From contig JBFNEZ010000232.1 of the NCBI GenBank assembly GCA_040797825.1, forward strand, positions 1 through 5,432: DNA of 5,432 bases, written 5' to 3'. The notes beneath the pieces were generated by a model. The model was not told the DNA's origin and did not search any database. It saw nothing but the letters and a program-made list of their open reading frames with translations. Numbering within the stretch: the stretch's first letter is position 1; each line of letters begins with the position of its first letter. Origin of the DNA: Geosporobacter sp040797825 (GTDB lineage: Bacteria; Bacillota; Clostridia; Peptostreptococcales; Thermotaleaceae). Positions 1 through 5,432 of this stretch are shown in pieces. The position numbers were made by a program, and so were the translations under genes.

Positions 1-62
1 AGAAAGTTTAGTATTAATTTAATTAAATTACTTTTAAATAAGCTTCCCCTATTTCACTGGGA
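1..62 (+). pseudogene. Probable out-of-frame upstream part of the SNF2 gene
   Basis: This stretch probably belongs to the SNF2 gene that follows and not to an intergenic region. In the frame of that gene, codons 42-62 read ASPISLG and join smoothly to VRLNNDSSMLEVSF, which resembles the strand before the SNF2 core in SWIM/SNF2 proteins. A TAA at 39-41 then blocks the frame, and more stops follow upstream at 9-11, 15-17 and 24-26. Frame 1 is open from base 1 to 63 and would join the downstream frame if one base were missing in the A-rich run near 36-42. I see no ribosome binding site or promoter here. The shift could be a real mutation or a sequencing error. The 62 bases are too short to prove homology, so this is inference. 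Confidence 0.4.
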
Positions 63-1832
63 GTGAGATTAAATAACGACTCTAGCATGCTGGAAGTATC
101 CTTTGAATATCAAGAAATGGATCCAAGAGAAATGAACGATATCCTGGCAGCCTATCGTTCAAGAAAAAAATATTTCAGATTAGGAAATGGTGCATTTTTA
201 TCTTTGACAAATACAGAATTTGAAAAAGTTGCAGATATTATTGATTACCTAGAGTTAAATGATAAGGATTTAAGTAAGAAACTCATTGAATTACCTCGAT
301 ATCGTGCTATTTATTTAGATGAAATCTTACGGGAAGCTCAGTTGTCAAGTGTCCATAAGAATCAAGCCTTTAAAAGCTTAGTTCAAAATATAAAAGAACC
401 TCAGGATATGGAATTCAGCCTGCCTAAAGAACTAGACCCAATATTAAGGGATTATCAAAAAACAGGTTTTAGGTGGCTGAAAACTTTAGCGGAATATGGA
501 ATGGGAGGTATTCTTGCTGATGATATGGGACTTGGAAAAACACTTCAAATATTAGCATTTATTTGCTCGGAAAAAGAGAAAAAATTAGGACCTTCACTTG
601 TAATTGCCCCCACATCTTTGGTATATAATTGGCAAGATGAAGCACAAAAATTTGTGCCTTCTATGAAGATAGTAGTAATATCTGGGGATCCTAAAGAACG
701 ACATGAGCTGCTTCAGGAAATAGATCAAGCTGATTTGATTATTACTTCCTATCCCCTAATTCGTAGAGATATCGAATTGTATGAAACCGTTGAATTTGCC
801 TACTGTATATTAGATGAAGCCCAGCATATTAAAAACCCTTCTTCTTTAAATGCCAAAACGGTTAAACAAATTAAAGCAAAAGGATATTATGGGTTAACAG
901 GTACACCTATTGAAAATTCATTGAGCGAAATGTGGTCAATTTTTGACTTTGTTATGCCTGGTTATTTATTAAGTCATGGAAAGTTTGTAAAAAAATACGA
1001 AAAACCAATTATCAGGGATCAAAATAACAAAATAATGAATCAACTTGTAAAGCAAATACGTCCCTTTATATTGCGGAGACTGAAAAAGGATGTAGCAAAA
1101 GAATTGCCGGAAAAAATTGAAACTAAAGTCATTACTGAATTGACTGAAGAACAGAAAAAATTATATTTACCATATCTACCGCAAGCTAAAACGACTGTAG
1201 ATAATGAAATATATACCCATGGATTTGAAAAAAGCCAGATGAAAATATTGGCACTATTAACGAGGCTGCGTCAAATCTGTTGTCATCCTTCACTATTCTT
1301 AGAGAACTATCAAGGTGATAGTTGTAAATTACTGCTTTTAGAAGATATTGTTCAGGATGCAAAAAAAAGCGGACACCGAATTCTACTTTTTTCCCAGTTT
1401 ACGAGCATGTTAGATATTATCAGAAGAAAGCTCAATGGAATGGGAATTGAATATTTTTATTTGGATGGGGCTGTCAAGGCACAAGATAGAAGAGATATGG
1501 TGTCTGCTTTTCAACAAGGGAACAAGGATATATTTTTAATTTCCTTAAAGGCAGGGGGAACTGGATTAAATCTAACAGGTGCCGATATGGTAATACATTT
1601 TGATCCATGGTGGAATCCAGCTGTTGAGGAACAAGCCACCGATCGTGCCTACCGAATTGGACAAAAAAATAATGTACAGGTCTTTAAATTTATTACAAAA
1701 GGCACGATTGAAGAAAAGATATACGAACTGCAAAAAAAGAAAAAGAGTTTAATAGATTCAGTTATTCAACCTGGTGAGACACTTATTTCTAAAATGAAGG
1801 AAGCTGAAATTAGAGAATTATTTGAACTGTAA
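63..1832 (+). CDS. SNF2-family DNA-dependent ATPase/helicase, C-terminal half
   Basis: This is a Swi2/Snf2 superfamily 2 ATPase that uses ATP to translocate on double-stranded DNA and remodel DNA-protein complexes. The bacterial substrate is not known. Residues 1 to about 115 look like the end of the SNF2-associated domain. RecA-like lobe 1 follows, with motif I DDMGLGKT (153-160), motif Ia IAPTSL (181-186), motif II DEAQ (251-254) and motif III LTGTPIEN (278-285). Lobe 2 has ILLFSQF (440-446), motif V around SLKAGGTGLNLT (494-505) and motif VI QATDRAYRIGQ (524-534) with the arginine fingers. All ATPase motifs are intact. Full clostridial relatives are about 1000-1100 residues with an N-terminal SWIM zinc finger, so about 450-500 residues are missing here. 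The GTG at 63 and the ATGs at 87 and 117 all lack a properly spaced ribosome binding site. Family-like sequence continues upstream of the GTG, so 63 is only the first usable codon and probably not the native start. The gene is likely frameshifted near position 40. Confidence 0.9.
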   Translation: MRLNNDSSMLEVSFEYQEMDPREMNDILAAYRSRKKYFRLGNGAFLSLTNTEFEKVADIIDYLELNDKDLSKKLIELPRYRAIYLDEILREAQLSSVHKNQAFKSLVQNIKEPQDMEFSLPKELDPILRDYQKTGFRWLKTLAEYGMGGILADDMGLGKTLQILAFICSEKEKKLGPSLVIAPTSLVYNWQDEAQKFVPSMKIVVISGDPKERHELLQEIDQADLIITSYPLIRRDIELYETVEFAYCILDEAQHIKNPSSLNAKTVKQIKAKGYYGLTGTPIENSLSEMWSIFDFVMPGYLLSHGKFVKKYEKPIIRDQNNKIMNQLVKQIRPFILRRLKKDVAKELPEKIETKVITELTEEQKKLYLPYLPQAKTTVDNEIYTHGFEKSQMKILALLTRLRQICCHPSLFLENYQGDSCKLLLLEDIVQDAKKSGHRILLFSQFTSMLDIIRRKLNGMGIEYFYLDGAVKAQDRRDMVSAFQQGNKDIFLISLKAGGTGLNLTGADMVIHFDPWWNPAVEEQATDRAYRIGQKNNVQVFKFITKGTIEEKIYELQKKKKSLIDSVIQPGETLISKMKEAEIRELFEL

Positions 1833-1901
1833 AGGGATAATGTATATCAAAACTCAGACCAACGTGTGAAAAGTTGATAATTAAAGTAGGAGATGATTTC
1901 C

Positions 1902-2867
1902 ATGCATGAGATAAAACTTACAGATATAAAAGGTATAAAAGTTGGACAAGAACAAGATTTATTGGCAGCAACAGGATGTACGGTTATCCTTTGTGAAGAG
2001 GGTGCTACGGCTGGGGTTGATGTAAGAGGTGGAGCTCCAGGTACAAGGGAAACAGATTTATTAAATCCAGTAAATTTGGTAGATAAAGTACATGCAGTCT
2101 TTCTCAGTGGGGGAAGTGCCTTTGGTTTGGATGCAGCAGCTGGAATTATGCAATATCTTGAAGAACGTGGGGTTGGATTTGACGTAGGGGTCACAAAGGT
2201 TCCAATTGTGACAGGGGCAGTTTTATTTGATTTAATCATAGGAAATCATCAGGTAAGGCCTAATAAAGCTATGGGTTACAGTGCCTGTGAAAAAGCATCT
2301 GATAGTGACTATCAAGAAGGGAATGTGGGGGCAGGAACTGGTGCTACAATAGGAAAGTATTTGGGGATAGAATATGCTATGAAAGGTGGAATTGGTATTT
2401 ATTGTGTACAAGAAGGGTCTCTTCAAGTTGGTGCAGTGGTAGCGGTAAATTGCATGGGCGATGTGGTAGACAATAAGACTGGTAAAATAATTGCTGGTAT
2501 GCTTGATGAAAATAAATATGACTTTAGAAATACGGAAGAAACCATGATTCAAGACTATTCAAAAAAGAGAAATCTATTTAGCGGAAATACTACAATTGGT
2601 GCAGTTATTACCAATGGAAATTTGTCAAAAGCCCAGGCCAATAAAATTGCTTCTATGGCTCATAATGGTTATGCAAGAACCATAAGACCATCTCATTCTA
2701 TGGTAGATGGAGATACGATTTTTGTTCTAGCAACTGGAGAGGAAGAGGTGGATATAAACGTAGTAGGACTTTTGGCAGCAAGGGTCGTTGAAGAAGCAGT
2801 GATGAGGGGTGTATCAAAAGCAGATTCTTTGCATGGGGTTGTCTCTTTAAAAGATTTGATGAGATAA
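1902..2867 (+). CDS. P1-family (S58, DmpA/NylC-type) self-processing peptidase
   Basis: This is a 321-residue N-terminal-nucleophile hydrolase related to the L-aminopeptidase/D-esterase DmpA, beta-aminopeptidases and the nylon oligomer hydrolase NylC. Family members cut themselves to free a Thr or Ser nucleophile. Visible signatures are GGAPGTRETDLL (43-54), LSGGSAFGLDAAAG (68-81), GNVGAGTGATIGK (140-152) and GNTTIGAVITNG (228-239). Cleavage is expected between N229 and T230, giving an alpha chain of about 229 residues and a beta chain of 92. K161, N183, D269 and D271 sit where NylC has its Lys, Asn and paired Asp catalytic residues. There is no signal peptide, so it is probably cytoplasmic. 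The ATG at 1902 is preferred because AGGAG (1888-1892) lies 9 bases before it. The in-frame ATG at 1893 abuts that site. The gene lies 69 bases after the SNF2 stop with no terminator between, so co-transcription is possible. The natural substrate, probably a small peptide or amide, cannot be told from sequence. Confidence 0.93.
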   Translation: MHEIKLTDIKGIKVGQEQDLLAATGCTVILCEEGATAGVDVRGGAPGTRETDLLNPVNLVDKVHAVFLSGGSAFGLDAAAGIMQYLEERGVGFDVGVTKVPIVTGAVLFDLIIGNHQVRPNKAMGYSACEKASDSDYQEGNVGAGTGATIGKYLGIEYAMKGGIGIYCVQEGSLQVGAVVAVNCMGDVVDNKTGKIIAGMLDENKYDFRNTEETMIQDYSKKRNLFSGNTTIGAVITNGNLSKAQANKIASMAHNGYARTIRPSHSMVDGDTIFVLATGEEEVDINVVGLLAARVVEEAVMRGVSKADSLHGVVSLKDLMR

Positions 2868-2881
2868 AGGGGCCTTTATTT
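2862..2881 (+). terminator. Short palindrome over the peptidase stop codon, weak terminator candidate
   Basis: Arms 2862-2870 (AGATAAAGG) and 2873-2881 (CCTTTATTT) pair over 9 positions, including one G-U pair. Only two bases lie between the arms, so the inner G-C pair would have to open to give a GGGC tetraloop. A T-rich but interrupted stretch follows (2882-2898). It may weakly end peptidase transcription. It includes the stop codon and touches the proposed -35 box of the next promoter. The stem is short and the U-tract broken, so confidence is low. Confidence 0.3.
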
Positions 2882-2907
2882 ACTTCATTTTTATTTTATG
2901 ATAGAAT
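2879..2907 (+). promoter_or_regulatory. Putative extended -10 sigma-A promoter for the yebC-family gene
   Basis: A -35-like TTTACT (2879-2884, 4 of 6 matches to TTGACA) is followed by a 17-base spacer and TAGAAT (2902-2907, 5 of 6 matches to TATAAT). A TG at 2899-2900 gives the extended -10 form. Transcription would begin near 2914, leaving a leader of about 40 bases before the ATG at 2954. The T-rich spacer is typical of Firmicute promoters. This was found by eye and is not proven. Confidence 0.5.
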
Positions 2908-2953
2908 GACTATGATTTAAAATTCAGGTGCAAAAGAAGTAAGGAGTGGAATA

Positions 2954-3673
2954 ATGGGAAGACACGGAACAATAGCAAATAGAAAAGAAAAACAAGATGC
3001 CAAAAAAGCAAAGATATTCACAAAATATGCTAAGGCCATTGCTGTTGCAGCAAGTCAAGGGGGCTCTGATGTTGAATATAATGCAACATTAAAAAATATT
3101 ATTGATAAGGCAAAATCTCTGAATATGCCCAATGACAATATTGAAAGAGCTGTGAAAAAGGGAGCCTCCAACAATGAAGGAGACAACTTTGAGACGATTA
3201 CCTATGAAGGCTATGGACCTAATGGAATAGCAGTAATAGTAGAAACACTAACGGATAATCGTAATAGAACCGGTGCAAATATGCGTTACTATTTTGATAA
3301 AAATAAAGGAAACCTTGGGACAACAGGTTGTGTAGGCTATATGTTCGATAAAAAGGGTCAAATCATTATCGAAGCTGCGCCAAATGTCAATGAGGATGAA
3401 CTGATGGAAGTTGCATTAGAGGCTGGTGCAGAAGACTTCATACCAGACGAAGAGGGTTATGAGATTGTTACATCTCCAGAAGACTTTTCTGCAGTGAGAG
3501 ATGCTTTAAGTGCTAAAGGGTACCAGTTTGTTTCTGCGGAAGTAACCATGATTCCACAAACCGCAACAAAGCTGACTACTGATGAAGAACTAAAAATGAT
3601 GAACAGATTGATTGATATGCTTGAAGAGGACGATGATGTTCAGGAAGTGTGGCACAACTGGGAAATGGAGTAA
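2954..3673 (+). CDS. yebC: YebC/TACO1-family regulatory or translation-assisting protein
   Basis: This 239-residue protein is full length for the YebC/TACO1 family (about 240-250). The family was first described as transcriptional regulators (PmpR). Mitochondrial TACO1 and some bacterial members are instead linked to translation, including relief of ribosome stalling at proline-rich stretches. Which role applies here cannot be read from sequence. A basic N-terminal helical domain contains RKEKQDAKKAKIFTKYAK (10-27) and the hallmark NMPNDNIERAVKKG (57-70). The next domains carry YEGYGPNGIAVIVETLTDNR (84-103), NLGTTGCVGYMFDKKG (120-135) and the acidic end DDDVQEVWHNWE (226-237). The N-terminus reads MGRHGTIANRK, unlike the common MAGHSKWANIKHRK, and this marks a clostridial-type subgroup. 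The protein is cytoplasmic. AAGGAG (2941-2946) lies 7 bases before the ATG and fixes the start. With its own promoter and a strong terminator it may be a single-gene transcript. Confidence 0.95.
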   Translation: MGRHGTIANRKEKQDAKKAKIFTKYAKAIAVAASQGGSDVEYNATLKNIIDKAKSLNMPNDNIERAVKKGASNNEGDNFETITYEGYGPNGIAVIVETLTDNRNRTGANMRYYFDKNKGNLGTTGCVGYMFDKKGQIIIEAAPNVNEDELMEVALEAGAEDFIPDEEGYEIVTSPEDFSAVRDALSAKGYQFVSAEVTMIPQTATKLTTDEELKMMNRLIDMLEEDDDVQEVWHNWEME

Positions 3674-3690
3674 GAGAGTGAGCAACTTGG

Positions 3691-3736
3691 ACGCCTTTTT
3701 ATATGAATGTAAAAACTCATATGAAAGGGTGTTTTT
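3691..3736 (+). terminator. Intrinsic terminator after the yebC-family gene
   Basis: Arm 3691-3706 (ACGCCTTTTTATATGA) pairs with 3717-3732 (TCATATGAAAGGGTGT) over all 16 positions. Three of these pairs are G-U. The loop is the ten bases ATGTAAAAAC. A run of five T (3732-3736) follows directly. It lies 17 bases after the YebC stop and should end that transcript, so the genes downstream need another promoter or readthrough. Confidence 0.88.
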
Positions 3737-3803
3737 ATACTTAGAATAGATGTTTATCAAGCCATGTTTGACTCATAAAATAAGTAAAAGGAGTCAGTTG
3801 ATT

Positions 3804-3980
3804 GTGAAACAAGAAAAGAACTATTGCAAAAAATGCAAGTATTTTTATATAACCTGGGATATGAATTTTCCTAATGGGTGCAAAGTATTTAATTTAAAAT
3901 CAAAAAGGCTTCCAGAGATAATCATATTTCAATCTACCGGAAGGCTCTGTGAAAATTTTATTCAAAAAGATCAAAAATAA
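3804..3980 (+). CDS. Small four-cysteine protein, probably metal-binding, function unknown
   Basis: This is a 58-residue protein that I recognise only as resembling small, unnamed conserved clostridial proteins. It contains CKKCKYFYITWD (8-19), NFPNGCKVFNLKSKRLP (21-37) and STGRLCENF (44-52). C8, C11, C26 and C49 form a C-x2-C-x14-C-x22-C pattern that suits one zinc ion or an iron-sulfur site. It has no signal peptide or membrane segment and is basic in the middle. The GTG at 3804 is chosen because AAAGGAG (3787-3793) lies 10 bases before it. The same frame opens at an ATG at 3750, but that ATG has no ribosome binding site, sits 13 bases after the upstream U-tract, and would add an 18-residue N-terminal tail. 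The TTG at 3798 is too close to the ribosome binding site. It lies between the yebC terminator and cca, 111 bases before the cca start and in the same frame. Co-transcription with cca is likely but does not define a function. Confidence 0.75.
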   Translation: MKQEKNYCKKCKYFYITWDMNFPNGCKVFNLKSKRLPEIIIFQSTGRLCENFIQKDQK

Positions 3981-4091
3981 ATAATACACATGCTTTTTGA
4001 AGAAAGATACTCAATATATGAAGAGAAGCTTTTAAACATAATGGGTAAAGTAAACTGTTTAAAGGAAGTATTTACAAAGGAGTTTCACACA
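3981..4091 (+). other. Stop-free leader in frame with cca
   Basis: These 111 bases separate the stop of the small cysteine gene from the chosen cca start. All 37 codons in the cca frame are open, with in-frame ATGs at 3990 and 4041. Starting at 3990 would add 34 residues (beginning MLFEERYSIYEEKLLN) to Cca. Neither ATG has a well-spaced ribosome binding site, whereas the ATG at 4092 has AAAGGAG (4076-4082) 9 bases ahead. I therefore treat the stretch as untranslated or vestigial. I see no convincing promoter, terminator or riboswitch in it. Confidence 0.4.
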
Positions 4092-5432
4092 ATGAAGATT
4101 CCAATACCCCGAAAAGTAGAATGGATTTTAAAAATTATAAATGACTTTGGCTACGAGGCTTTTATTGTGGGCGGCTGTGTAAGGGATTTCTTGTTAGGAA
4201 GAATACCTAAGGATTGGGATATAACTACCAATGCTAGACCAGAAATAATTGTTAAAATATTTGAAAATAAGGGATGCAAAGTAATTCCAACTGGCATAAA
4301 GCATGGGACCGTTACGTTGATCCAAAATGAAGATTGTTTCGAAATTACAACCTATAGAGTTGATGGGATATATCTAGATAATAGAAAGCCTAGCAAAGTA
4401 GAGTTTACAGCAAATATTCAGGAAGATTTATGTAGAAGAGATTTCTCTATTAATGCGATGGCCTATAACACTAAAGATGGTTTAATCGATTATTTTAATG
4501 GATATGAAGATTTAAAGAATAGAGTTATAAGGTGTGTGGGTAATCCAGAGAATAGATTTCAAGAGGATGCCCTTAGAATGATGAGAGCCATTAGGTTTAC
4601 AGCTCAATTGGGATTTAAGCTGGAGAAAGGAACTCAAATAGGTATTTGTGATAACGCATATTTGTTAGAAAATATCAGTAAGGAAAGAATACGAGAAGAG
4701 TTTAATAAAATAATCCTTGCGGATAGTCCAGCATCTTATATAAAAAAAATGGTTTCTTTGAATCTAATGAAATATATTATTCCTGAAATATATCAGTGTG
4801 TTGGATTTGAGCAACACTATCGGAATCACCATAAAGACCTATTCAACCATATTCTAGATGTTGTCGATAATATAGAGTGTGATTTAATACTGAGGTTATC
4901 TGCCTTGTTTCATGAGATTGGAAAACCACGGGCTTTTGTAGTGGATGAAAATGGAATAGAGTATTTTGATAGACATCACTTAATAAGTGCAGATATGACA
5001 AGGGTAATTATGAAACGATTGAGATATGACAACCAATCTATTGAACAAGTAACCACCTTGGTTAGAGAGCACATGTTAGAATTAGAGATATCAGAATTAT
5101 TAACACTTAAAAAGTTTATCAATAGATTAGGAATCGAAAACTTGGATAGAGCTTTCAAGCTTCAAATAGCTGATGCAAAAGCTTCTGCAAAGAAAGAAAG
5201 TATGAAAAATATCGCTATTTTACGAGATAGAATTGAAAAAATATTGAATGAAAAACAACCCATATCTTTAAGTGAGCTGAAAATCAATGGATATGACTTG
5301 ATAGCCCTAGGAATACCAAAAGGAAAGGAAATTGGAGATATATTAAATAAGCTAATGGAAATTGTACTAGAGCATCCAGAATTCAATCAAAAAGAGAAAC
5401 TGCTTGAGCTTGTAAAGCAGCAAGAGGGAATC
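4092..5432 (+). CDS. cca: CCA-adding tRNA nucleotidyltransferase, 3' end cut by the window
   Basis: This enzyme adds or repairs the 3' CCA end of tRNAs from CTP and ATP without a nucleic acid template. It is a class II nucleotidyltransferase acting in the cytoplasm. The head domain shows GGCVRD (27-32), the metal-binding pair D41 and D43 in KDWDITTNA (40-48), and EDLCRRDFSINAMAY (111-125). The neck carries the base-selecting EDALR (158-162) followed by MMRAIRF (163-169). An HD-type domain follows, with H253, HEIGKP (274-279), H295/H296 and H327. Its usual HD doublet is H274-E275, so one metal ligand is changed from Asp to Glu. A C-terminal stretch, INGYDLIALGIPKGKEIGDI (398-417), is typical of the clostridial type. 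447 codons are visible, matching the family's usual 440-460, so the stop should lie just beyond the edge. The ATG at 4092 has AAAGGAG (4076-4082) 9 bases ahead, and MKIPIPRKVEWIL fits family N-termini. The gene probably shares a transcript with the small cysteine gene before it. Confidence 0.95.
   Translation, partial: MKIPIPRKVEWILKIINDFGYEAFIVGGCVRDFLLGRIPKDWDITTNARPEIIVKIFENKGCKVIPTGIKHGTVTLIQNEDCFEITTYRVDGIYLDNRKPSKVEFTANIQEDLCRRDFSINAMAYNTKDGLIDYFNGYEDLKNRVIRCVGNPENRFQEDALRMMRAIRFTAQLGFKLEKGTQIGICDNAYLLENISKERIREEFNKIILADSPASYIKKMVSLNLMKYIIPEIYQCVGFEQHYRNHHKDLFNHILDVVDNIECDLILRLSALFHEIGKPRAFVVDENGIEYFDRHHLISADMTRVIMKRLRYDNQSIEQVTTLVREHMLELEISELLTLKKFINRLGIENLDRAFKLQIADAKASAKKESMKNIAILRDRIEKILNEKQPISLSELKINGYDLIALGIPKGKEIGDILNKLMEIVLEHPEFNQKEKLLELVKQQEGI

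Noticed and set aside
1822..1850. Possible promoter TTGAAC (1822-1827) with TATCAA (1845-1850) before the peptidase gene.
   Set aside because: Each box matches only 4 of 6 consensus bases, and the -35 box lies in the end of the SNF2 gene. This is no better than chance in AT-rich DNA.
1893..1895. ATG at 1893 as the start of the P1-family peptidase.
   Set aside because: The ribosome binding site AGGAG (1888-1892) ends directly before it and leaves no spacer. The ATG at 1902 has ideal spacing.
1847..2552. Two minus-strand open stretches (1847-2239 and 2232-2552) opposite the peptidase gene.
   Set aside because: They lie almost entirely inside a clear P1-family gene on the other strand, have low-complexity or unfamiliar translations and show no conserved domain.
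3742..3781. -10-like boxes TAGAAT (3742-3747) and TAAAAT (3776-3781) before the small cysteine gene.
   Set aside because: The first has no -35 at the right distance. The second would start transcription inside the ribosome binding site. The promoter for this gene remains unknown.
4976..5386. Two minus-strand open stretches (4976-5158 and 5162-5386) opposite cca.
   Set aside because: They are antisense to well-conserved Cca coding sequence. Their Ser/Ile/Phe-rich translations are typical of shadow frames.
1..5432. A search by eye for CRISPR arrays, tandem or terminal repeats, insertion sequences, tRNA or rRNA genes and known riboswitch leaders.
   Set aside because: No repeated units, transposase-like frames, tRNA-like cloverleaf or recognisable riboswitch core were seen. 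Gaps between genes are 69 to 130 bases and are accounted for above.

Overview
The window is AT-rich and low in GC. All five genes lie on the plus strand with strong AGGAG-type ribosome binding sites, and the protein sequences look clostridial. This suggests an anaerobic low-GC Firmicute of the class Clostridia, possibly near Alkaliphilus, although the genus is only a guess. The content is chromosomal housekeeping. I found no mobile element, CRISPR array, phage gene, tRNA or rRNA, and no convincing new multi-gene system.

Layout: (1) Positions 1-1832 hold the C-terminal ATPase half of a SWIM/SNF2-type DNA-dependent ATPase. Its frame is closed just upstream, although family-like sequence continues past the only start codons, so the gene looks frameshifted or 5'-truncated. 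(2) Positions 1902-2867 encode a P1-family (S58, DmpA/NylC-type) self-cleaving N-terminal-nucleophile peptidase with a complete set of expected catalytic residues. (3) Positions 2954-3673 encode a YebC/TACO1-family protein with its own likely extended -10 promoter, and a strong intrinsic terminator at 3691-3736 follows it. (4) Positions 3804-3980 encode a 58-residue four-cysteine protein, probably metal-binding and of unknown function. (5) From 4092 to the window edge runs a nearly complete class II CCA-adding tRNA nucleotidyltransferase with a C-terminal HD-type domain, whose stop codon lies beyond the window.

Functional links are loose. YebC and the CCA enzyme both serve translation (ribosome or gene-expression control, and tRNA 3'-end maturation). 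The SNF2 ATPase acts on DNA-protein complexes and the P1 peptidase on small amide substrates. The small cysteine protein and cca form a likely two-gene unit downstream of the yebC terminator. They share one reading frame, which is interrupted by a single TAA.

The points most worth a second look are the disrupted 5' end of the SNF2 gene, the unexplained open frame between the small cysteine gene and cca, and the HD-to-HE change in the Cca HD domain.
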